Source: Mycoplasma enhydrae
Lineage (GTDB): Bacteria; Bacillota_I; Bacilli_A; Mycoplasmatales; Metamycoplasmataceae
DNA: 64,000 nt
Assembly: GCF_017116825.1 (NCBI RefSeq)
Contig: NZ_JAFIRD010000001.1
Location: 1-64,000 of the forward strand
Reading direction: 5' to 3'
The translations under genes were made by a program, and so were the position numbers. Each line of letters opens with the position of its first letter. Position 1 is the stretch's first letter. This document shows, in pieces, positions 55,797 to 64,000 of this stretch. A model generated the notes under the pieces. The model did not search any database. It was given only the letters and a program-made list of their open reading frames with translations, and was not told the DNA's origin.

Positions 55797-56912
55797 ATGA
55801 AAATAAAATCTAAACTAAAAACATTAATGATGGTTCCAAGTCTTGCGCTTTTACCTATTGTATCTTTAATATCAGCTAGATGCGACAATACAGATACTAA
55901 AAAGGATGATTATTTAGCAATAAAAACATTAATATTTAAAAAATTAAATGAGCTAAGTCCAAGCAATAAAAAGAAATTAATTGAAGAAATTAATGCTCTA
56001 GCAGCCAAAGAAGAAGAAATTGATTACATTGAATTATCGAAGCAAGCTCAAATTATTCTAGAAAAACTAGATAAATTATCAGTAAAGGGAATTAGATATG
56101 ATGCTTCAAATCAATTTTATGCTGAATTAGATGGCTTAAGCGGTCAACAACTTAGAAATAAATTATTTGAATTGCAACTTAAACATAGAAATAAAACTGG
56201 AAACTATTCTGCATTACACCGGACTTACGAGGATGCTTTCGTTGATAAATACTATGAAAATGATGGTACTGTCTTGGATATATACACAGAAATACCCAAT
56301 GGTAAAGATAAATTTGTTTTCAGATTTAATGAATATCAAGATATAGGCAACAAAGAAGGAACAGGAATGAATAGAGAACACATCATTCCTCAATCTTGAT
56401 TTAAAAAGTCTAGTCCAATGAGAGAAGATGCACACCATGTTTGACCTACTGATAAATACGTAAATGCACGTCATGGTAATTCACCATATGGAACAGTAAT
56501 TCAATCAATTCAATATCAATCAAGTAATGGTACAAAAATAGGAACTAGCCAAGAAGATAATGACACAGTTACAGAAGTAATAGATGAATTTAAAGGTGAT
56601 GTTGCTAGAGCATTACTATATTTTGTTTTAACTTATCATGATAGAAATATAATGGCTAATGAACCTTCTCGAAGAGTTTTTATTCAAAAAAATAATATTA
56701 ATTGAATTAAGGACAATTATTTAAAAACATACTTAAAATGAAATGAAAATGACTATATCTCTCAATTTGATATTGACAGAAACAATGGTATATTTAAACA
56801 TCAAGGAAACCGAAATCCTTTTAGTGACTATCCTGAATTAATAAAAGTATATTTCTTAAACGATGATGAATATGTTTTTAAAAACAAAGGTGTTGCGATA
56901 GGAATAAATTAA
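55797..56912 (+). CDS. Surface lipoprotein nuclease, endonuclease I (EndA/NucM) family
   Basis: 371 aa. Signal peptide with lipobox SLISARC; Arg or Lys just before the lipid Cys is acceptable in mycoplasmas. After a helical spacer (residues about 35-95) comes the His-Me finger nuclease: GMNREHIIPQSWF (about 190-202) with the catalytic His, then DAHHVWPTDKYVNARHGNSPYG (about 211-232) with the metal-binding Asn/His. TGA codons are Trp. A surface DNase would supply nucleotides, which mycoplasmas cannot make de novo, and could degrade host DNA nets (inference). Starts after its own leader AAAAAGGGA. Confidence 0.92.
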
Positions 56913-56923
56913 ACAATTAAATA

Positions 56924-57619
56924 ATGAAATATAGAATTGAAAAAATTTTGTGCTCAGCTTTAAGCATTACAAGACAAGAAGCTAAAAAACTTCTTAGGTC
57001 AGATAGAATAAAAGTTAATGGCGCAATAATTAATAAAACTTGCAATGTTGACGCTACAGATGATTTAATTATGATAGATGATGAAATAATAACTTTTAAG
57101 CAAAATTATTATTATATGTTTAATAAACCTAGTGGATGTATAACTGCTAATTATGACCGACATCAAGAAACTATTTTTGATTTATTAGAATTAGATAAAA
57201 ATAAGTTTTTTGCAATAGGTCGATTAGATAAAGATACTGAAGGGTTATTAATTATAAGTAATGATGGAAAATTAGGACATAAAATTTCAAGCCCTAAATC
57301 TAAAATTCCTAAAAAATATTTTTTTGTTACAAAAGAAGATATGAATGATTTATTAGATAATAAACATTCAAAACCGATTACTATATCTAATGGTTATGTT
57401 GTAAATGAATATCATCTAGAATTAATAGATAAGAATTCCGGTTATTTAACAATTTACGAAGGTAAGTTTCACCAAGTTAAAGAAATGTTAGCTTTTTTAG
57501 GTTATACAATAAGCTATCTTAAAAGAATTTCAATTGGTTCATTAGAATTGGACGACAGTCTTGAATTAGGTCATATTAAAGAACTAAGCGAAGAAGAAAT
57601 AGAAATGGTATTTAAATAA
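56924..57619 (+). CDS. rsuA: 16S rRNA pseudouridine synthase, RsuA family
   Basis: 231 aa. N-terminal S4 RNA-binding domain (RIEKILCSALSITRQEAKKLL), then the pseudouridine synthase domain. FNKPSGCITA is followed by catalytic AIGRLDKDTEGLLI, with Asp near residue 105, and GKFHQVKEML as the motif III region. RsuA modifies U516 of 16S rRNA; RluE/RluF-type relatives cannot be excluded. Eleven bases after the nuclease gene, without a clear ribosome site. Confidence 0.92.
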   Translation: MKYRIEKILCSALSITRQEAKKLLRSDRIKVNGAIINKTCNVDATDDLIMIDDEIITFKQNYYYMFNKPSGCITANYDRHQETIFDLLELDKNKFFAIGRLDKDTEGLLIISNDGKLGHKISSPKSKIPKKYFFVTKEDMNDLLDNKHSKPITISNGYVVNEYHLELIDKNSGYLTIYEGKFHQVKEMLAFLGYTISYLKRISIGSLELDDSLELGHIKELSEEEIEMVFK

Positions 57620-57620
57620 T

Positions 57621-57678
57621 AAAAATGTAATGAGATTATAGATCTAAAATAATTGATCTGAATTCATTACATTTTTTT
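57621..57678. terminator. Bidirectional terminator between rsuA (+) and ABC exporter (-)
   Basis: Long stem AAAAATGTAATGA / TCATTACATTTTT, with an inner AGATC/GATCT hairpin in the loop. T runs exist on both strands and the flanking genes converge. Confidence 0.85.
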
Positions 57679-57691
57679 AGTATTTTAATTT

Positions 57692-59536
57692 TTAGTTTTC
57701 TGAAAATGAAGATTCATATAATTCTTTATAAAAACCACCGTATTCTAATAATTCTTTGTGAGTTCCACGTTCAATAATTCTATTTTCTTTAACTACCAGA
57801 ATTTGGTCGGCATTTATAACTGTTGATAATCTATGAGCAATAATGAAAGAAGTTTTTCCTTTCATTAAATTAAGCATAGCTTTTTGAATGATTTTTTCAG
57901 TTCTAGTGTCCACATTAGAAGTGGCTTCATCTAGAACTAAAATATTTTTGTTAGCAATAATTGCTCTAGTGATGGCTAGCAGTTGTCTTTCTCCTTGAGA
58001 AAGATTTGCTCCGCCTTCTTCAATGATTTCATCATAACCATTTTTAAGTTTCTTAATAAACTCATGTGCATGGCTCAAATGAGCTGCTTCGATAATTTCT
58101 TTATCACTTGCTTCTAGGTTACCATATCTTAAGTTTTCCATTATTGTGGTTTGAAATAAGAATGTATCTTGTAAAACAATAGAAATCTGATTTCTTCAGC
58201 TTGATTCATTAATTTCTGATGATTTGTAATTATCAATTTTTATTGTGCCACTATTTGGCAAATAAAATTTGCTTAATAAATTAATAATTGTAGTTTTCCC
58301 AGCTCCAGTGGGACCAACAATAGCAAACACTTGACCTTTTTTAGTTTGAAAAGAAGCATTAATTAATTGTAATGAATCAGGATCATTAGTATAAGAAAAA
58401 TTAACATTTTCAAAACTAACATCACCTCTAATATTTTCAATAGTTTTTAGTTTAGATTCATCAATTTCAGGTTTTAGTTTAATAACATTGAAAACTCTGG
58501 TTGAAGAAACAATGGCTAATTGCATTATTGATATATTTTCAAGCACTCTTACAAAGTTGTTTAGGATCATTCTAATATAGAATACAAAAGATATAATGAC
58601 ACCAGGACTGAAATTTTTGTTCGATCCTGTGCCAATGTTGGCATTTGCTAAAAGTGCAGCTATAACAACAATTATTAATTGTAAAAAATTAATTGCTGTA
58701 GTGGCATATGGTCAAGCTAAATCGGAATATACATTTGCCTTCAAAGAAGATTTGTATAATTTCAAGTTTTTTTTCTTAAATTCTTCATTGCTTTTTGCAT
58801 TATAATCCAGTGATTTTATTAAATGATGTGCGGCTAAGTTTTCTTCTATATAACCATTTAAGTTTGATATATTCTTTTGTTGACTTTGGTAATGAACCAT
58901 TATTTTTTTCAAAAAGAAAAACATTACAAAAAATAAAACAGGAAATAAAGCTATGGTGATTAGTGTCAAATAAACTGAATAATATAACATAAAGCCAATT
59001 GAAGTAATGGTTATTACAATTGTGGAAATAATGTTATTAAAATTAGTCGATAAACCACTAGAAATATTATCTATGTCGTTTGAAATAATAGACATCAATT
59101 TACCAGTATTAGTTGATTCAAAAAATGAAATAGGCATTTTCATAATGGCTTTATAAGCATCTAGCCGCATAATTGCTGAAGCTATTATTCCGGCTCTTAT
59201 TGATAAATATGAGGAAGTGTACCAAAATATTTCTTTTAAAATTGCAAAAACTATCAATAAACAAATCGAACCAATAAATTTAAGTTCATCAAAATTTGAT
59301 CCTGATAAAAAATCAAAATTTAAAAACTCATCTGTAATATAACCCAGTAAATAAGTAGATATAGTTAGACATAATGCCGACAGTATTGAAGTTGTTATTA
59401 TTCAAAATAGCATTCCTTTTCGATAATTTAAATAATGAATTAATTTTTTAAAACTTTGTCACTTCAATTTAGATTGTTTTTTTGCTTCGTCTTTTGTTAG
59501 TTTTTTATTATTTTCAAGAGGATCTAAATTATACAT
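57692..59536 (-). CDS. ABC exporter half-transporter, subunit 2
   Basis: 614 aa. N-terminal six-helix ABC transporter membrane domain with a cytoplasmic 35-residue lead. The ATPase domain has Walker A AIVGPTGAGKTTI (about 397-409), signature NLSQGERQLLAI and Walker B ILVLDEATSNVD, then the H-loop IAHRL. TGA-Trp codons are present. It probably forms a heterodimer with the overlapping upstream gene (8-base overlap), as MsbA/BmrCD-type multidrug or lipid exporters do. Substrate unknown. Ribosome site GGGGGTG before the ATG. Confidence 0.93.
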
Positions 59537-61358
59537 TTTCACCCCCTAACTGTGATAGTGCTATTTCACGGTATAAATCACATTTTTGCATTAGTTCATC
59601 ATGCTTCCCAGAAGATATTATTTTTCCATTGTCCATCACCAAAATATTATCTGCATTCATGATTGAAGATATTTTTTGAGCAATAACAAAAGTTAACATT
59701 TCTTTTTGGTTGTAGTTATTTTTGATATTAGCTAAAACTTTAGCTTCTGTTTTAGAATCTAAAGCAGAAGTTGAATCATCTAAAATAAGAATTTTTGGTT
59801 TTTTTAATAAACCTTGAGCAATTGAAAGTCTTTGTTTTTGACCACCAGATAAGTTTGCACCTTTTTGTTGGACTTCATGATCAAATTTATTTTCTAAATC
59901 TTGAATAAATTCATAAGCACAAGCATTTTTGGTACTATCAATTAAGTCTTTCTCACTTGCATTTTGATTAGCCATTAATAAATTTGTTTTAATTGTTCCG
60001 CTTAAAATGCTTGGTTTTTGATAAACAAAAGAAATGTTGTTTCTAATAGATTTTGTAGCAATTTCTGTTATCTCATGACCATCTATTTTTATTGAACCTG
60101 ATAAGGTTTTAAAATCAAGACTTATTAGTCTAGCTATTGTTGTTTTTCCTGAACCTGTTGGTCCAATTATGCCTATTACTTGCCCAGGAAAAGCACTAAA
60201 ACTAATGTTATCTAAAACATTATTATTATCTAAAATGCCTGAATAGTTAAATGATACATTTTTAAACTCTACATTACCACTGGTAATTTGGTTCCTAGTT
60301 TCTTTATAATCAATATTTGGTTTTTTAGTAAAAATTTTATTAATTTCTTTGCCCGATATAAAAGCTCTAACTAAAGAAAACACAACAAATGCTGATAAAA
60401 CTATCCCTACAGTTACAAATATTACATAACTAGTAAATGTTACTGCATTTGATATTACTGTTTTAAATTCAGCTTGTGAATAATGACTATTTCTAGCTAC
60501 ATATCCAGTAACTAATAAGACTAAGGCAATAATAATGTTTGAAAATAAATTAATTAAAGAAAAAATAACGCTATTTACATTTCATGTTTTACGTGAAATT
60601 TTTTGTCATTTATTGTTGGCTTCATCAAATTTTTCAAATCTTAAATTTTCTAAATTGTAAGATTTAATAACTTTGGCACCTGATATACTTTCACGTGATT
60701 CATTGTTAATTTTTTCATTAGCTTTTTGTTCTTTTTTAAATAGTGGCGCAACTACTAAACCACCAATAATAACTGTCATTAAAATCATTGGAATTAAAAC
60801 ACCAAAAACAATAGACAATTTTAAATCAGTTAATAAAGCAAATACTAAACCAAAAATTAAATTTAGTGGTCCAATAATGCTTAGTCTTAAAAAAGAATAT
60901 AAACCTCATTGTATACGATTAATATCTATTGTAAATCTAGTGATTATTTTTGAATGACTAAGAGTTTCAATGTCAATTTGTGATAAATTACCTAAATGAT
61001 TTCACAATCTTTGTCTAATTTGAGTTGAACCTGCAACTGAAATATAGGTTGCCAAAAGAGAGGTGCCAAACGAACTTATTATTCCTACTAACAAAGCTAT
61101 AGCAAAATAAATTGAAAATAGTTTTATTGATTCATTAATTGTGCCCTCAACTGTGAATAATTTCAAAATTTCTACTTTTGAATAATCAGGAATTGATGGA
61201 TCTGATTGTCTAAAGGCATTAAAAGATATAAGAGATGAAATTTGTCCAACAAAAATAGGAACAAACAAAAATGAAACAACTTGAAAAATAGTTAAAAATA
61301 TTGATAATGCTGATAATCATCTAAATTTTTTATCCATATATTTATATAGTTTGAACAT
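59529..61358 (-). CDS. ABC exporter half-transporter, subunit 1
   Basis: 609 aa. Membrane domain (FLTIFQVVSFLFVPIFVG as the first helix) and ATPase with Walker A GIIGPTGSGKTTIARL, signature ANLSGGQKQRLSI and Walker B ILILDDSTSALDS. The residue after Walker B is Asp (DDS), where the partner has the catalytic Glu (DEA). That is the pattern of asymmetric heterodimeric exporters with one degenerate ATP site. Strong ribosome site GGGGAGGTG lies before the ATG. First gene of the pair. Confidence 0.93.
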
Positions 61359-61532
61359 TATTCACCTCCCCTTGGCTAAATCTTAAAATTATATTTTAAG
61401 ACCTTAAAAGTCATGTATTTTATTATTTTACAAAATTAAATAATTTAAATTTTGAAAATATTAACAATTATGTATTAAAATATTAAAACTTAAATAGGAG
61501 TATATATTTGTATTGCATATTTGTTGATTTGC

Positions 61533-61557
61533 TATATATATATATATATATATATAT
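61533..61557 (+). repeat. (TA)12 tract upstream of the rhodanese lipoprotein
   Basis: Twenty-five bases of TA repeat end just 1 base before the AGGGAGAG ribosome site of the gene at 61574. It is the longest TA tract in the window. TTGTTG at 61521-61526 could act as -35 with the -10 inside the tract; otherwise the tract lies in the mRNA leader. Slippage would alter expression either way. Confidence 0.88.
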
Positions 61558-61573
61558 TAGGGAGAGAAAAAAT

Positions 61574-64000
61574 ATGAATAAAAAACAAAAAGTTATCTTT
61601 GGATTGGGACTTATATCAGCTGCACCAATAACAATTGTGCCTTTGGCTAGTAAATGTTCTAATAATAATGAACCAGTAAAGCTATCAACAGATGAATCAT
61701 TAGAATTTATAAGAAACAATAAAAATAACAAGAATTTTGTTTTACTTGATGTTAGAACTGAAGGTGAAATAAAGGAAAATTACATTGATGGAATGATCAA
61801 TGTGAATTTAAATGATCCTAATTTTGAACAAAAAATTAATGCATTCGATAAAAACAAAATCTATTTAGTTTATTGTCGTACACAAAATCGTTCACAAGCT
61901 GCTGCTAAGATTATGCAAAAGCTTGGTTTTAAAAACATTTATTGAATGGATGGCGGAATAACTAAATGACTAAGAGAAAATAAGCCTCATGTTGATGTTA
62001 AATCTTCTCAAAAACTGTTAGAAATTAAATCAAATAAAATTAGTTTTAAGCCAAACGAAGACATTTCATTTAGTTTGGAAACCAAAAACATTGAAGAAAG
62101 TAGTATTAATTATAAATTTACTTTGTTAGACTTCAAAACTAAAAATCAAATTAGCACTACTACTAAAATATTATCTAAACCATTTAGCTCAAGCATTAAA
62201 GAATTATTTGGAAGTTCAGTTGTTCTTGAAACTAAAAAAACATACCAACTAAAAGTGGAATGTATAGATATTAGCGATGTTAATGAAGCACTTTTTACAT
62301 TCGATATAATAAGTGCTTTATCAGAAGATAAAAATGATTATGATTCATATAAAACAAATGGTGCTTATGAGCACATTGCTAAAAATCCTTCATTTGAAGT
62401 TAACGAAGAATTCATTAAAAATTTCTTCAACCATAATATGTATCAATATAAAACAATGTCATACACAAAGCAAATTAAACAAATTAATGATATTGTTGAC
62501 ACTACCAAAAAAACAATTTTTATTTTTGGCTCACCAACTTGTTTAACATGTTTGGATTACTTAGCAGATTTAAGTAAGTTGGATTTAAATAAATTCAATT
62601 ATGTTAAGGTTATGACTTCTGTAGATAATGATAGGCTTGATGAATACATCGAATTATCTAAAAAAGCTTTTAAAGAAAAAAACATTTTATCTGAATTAGA
62701 TGATTCATTATTAGATAATCAAGATTTTATTTGAAAAAATGTTATGCATTTTAGCACTACTCCTAAAATTCTTTTATTAGATGAAAAAGGTACAGTTGTT
62801 AATGCTATTGATGGTTTGGAAGGCAATTTTAATGAAGAATTTATTAAAGTTGTTAAAAAGACTTTTGACATAACAATAACAACCAAACAATCTAAACCTA
62901 ATATAGAAGATGGATTAATTAAAGAAGCTAAAGAAGCTTTAAGTGCTTATATTAAAGAAATTGAAGCTAAAAAAGATACCTTGAGAGCTGATCAAAAAGC
63001 AGATTTAGAAAAAGCTCTAGAAAAAGCTAAAACAGTAGAAAACAAAGCTAATGCTACCAAGGAAGAATTAATATCAGCTAAGAATGAACTAAAATCTTCT
63101 TATGAAACAATTTTAGCTAAACCTAAACCAGAAGAACAAAATCCTAATGGACCAAAATTCAACAATGAATACCGTACATGGGAACAAAGAAAAAGATCTG
63201 AACAAAATAATCCAGAGTTTAGTGATGTTAGACAAGATTTAATTGACAATCTTTATGCTAAAAATGTATCAGAACTAAAAATTAAAAAAGCTGATGATAC
63301 CGAACATAAATTTAGTGATATTATTGCTAAAAATGGTAAGGCAACCATTGTAATTTGAGGAGATATTGGATGTAAATATTGTTTACAAGCATTATCTTAT
63401 TTCAAAGATAAACATTTTAATGATTTTAATTTTGTTGATTTGTTAGATGATTATAGAGACAAATCAAAATGAGAAAATACTATTGATATGTATAGTAACA
63501 AAAGCGCAATAGACAAACATATTTTTAGACCTACAGATGATTGAAATCAAGTTACTAGTTTTAGTACTTTTAGACCACAAGTATTTATTTTAGATAAAGA
63601 ACAAAATATAACTTATACACTAGGTTCCACTTATAGAAGAAGTATTGAACTAGCTAGACTTGTAGGTAGCACAATTTCAACACTTGATGTTAATGAAACC
63701 GATGAACAAACCAACGATACAAAAACTAAAGATTTTTATAATGGAAAATATGATGAAATTAAAAAAATCTATCCTAATGATAAAAATAATATAACCGACC
63801 AAAAACATGATTTATGAGAAAGTAAACCTAAAAAACCTTACACACGTAAATCTAAAATAGGTGACAAAGAAGCTGAAATACAAGAATTAAAAGAAATCTA
63901 TCATAAATTTGTTACTGGTCTTGAAACAGAAGATTTAAATTTATATGAACATAATTTTAATGCTAGATATTTAGCTGAGGCTGTGTTCAAATGAGCTCAA
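61574..64000 (+). CDS. Surface lipoprotein with rhodanese and two thioredoxin-like domains (partial)
   Basis: 809 residues to the window end, still open. Signal peptide and lipobox PLASKC (Cys28). Residues about 38-125: rhodanese domain, with LLDVRTEGEI and active loop VYCRTQNRS (Cys101). Residues about 310-430: thioredoxin-like fold, with IFIFGSPTCLTCLDYL (CxxC at 323/326) and a cis-Pro strand STTPKILLLDEKG. Then about 80 residues of helical linker and a charged segment. Residues about 590-695: second thioredoxin-like fold, IVIWGDIGCKYCLQ (CxxC at 600/603) and RPQVFILDKEQ. Start chosen by AGGGAGAG 7 bases upstream of ATG. TGA codons are Trp. Extracellular thiol or sulfur chemistry is inferred. 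Confidence 0.9.

Noticed and set aside
61508-61573. Upstream TTG start that would translate the TA tract as Ile-Tyr repeats
   Set aside because: The ATG at 61574 has a proper ribosome site and begins a normal lipoprotein signal peptide; the upstream start has neither.

Overview
The window is from an AT-rich mollicute. In-frame TGA codons must be read as tryptophan throughout: nearly every conserved protein here (alaS, dnaB, parC, gdpP, oppA-F and others) is broken if TGA is taken as stop. Gene content and order (mraZ-rsmH-ftsA-like-ftsZ, a five-gene opp operon with an oversized OppF, parE-parC, rpmG-secE-nusG, no cell-wall genes, lipoproteins with short charged signal peptides) fit a Mycoplasma of the hominis group (Metamycoplasma or a relative). 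The species is not determinable from what I can see.

Layout. 1-4.7 kb: start of a surface protein behind a TA-repeat promoter, rsmE, then the minus-strand division cluster mraZ-rsmH-ftsA-like-ftsZ behind a three-box MraZ operator. 4.85-5.55 kb: six tRNAs (Thr, Asn, Glu, Val on plus; Leu, Thr on minus). 5.7-9.6 kb: truB-HAD phosphatase, ribF, then tpiA and a small membrane protein on minus. 9.7-18.7 kb: oppA-B-C-D-F peptide importer (minus). 18.9-23.4 kb: an accessory stretch with a 61-aa ORF, a strongly promoted approximately 108-nt structured RNA, a dCMP deaminase and four membrane proteins, two of them clear paralogues. 23.5-27.9 kb: rRNA operon (minus) with intact 16S and a 23S that lacks its first 280-300 nt. 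28-33.7 kb: mnmA-alaS-ruvX-DUF1292-anchored protein-greA. 33.8-38.1 kb: a 1399-aa membrane-anchored coiled-coil protein behind a second TA-repeat promoter of the same design as the first. 38.2-43.5 kb: yitT-like, dnaB, rplI, gdpP. 43.6-46.1 kb: engB, tsaD and an in-frame tsaE-tsaB fusion. 46.1-47.8 kb: a lipoprotein and rpmG-secE-nusG. 47.9-57.6 kb (plus): EzrA-like, thiI, parE, parC, a 39-aa basic protein, a lipoprotein nuclease, rsuA. 57.7-61.4 kb: two overlapping ABC exporter half-transporters (minus). 61.5 kb to the end: a lipoprotein with rhodanese, thioredoxin-like, helical linker and second thioredoxin-like parts, preceded by the longest TA tract.

Functionally the window is mostly housekeeping: division, translation and tRNA modification (mnmA, thiI, truB, tsaBDE), topoisomerase IV, peptide uptake and c-di-AMP turnover. 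The less ordinary items are the TA-tract promoters in front of surface proteins, the rhodanese/thioredoxin lipoprotein, the small structured RNA before the dCMP deaminase, the TsaE-TsaB fusion and the 5'-truncated 23S gene. No insertion sequence, prophage, CRISPR array or replication origin was recognised.
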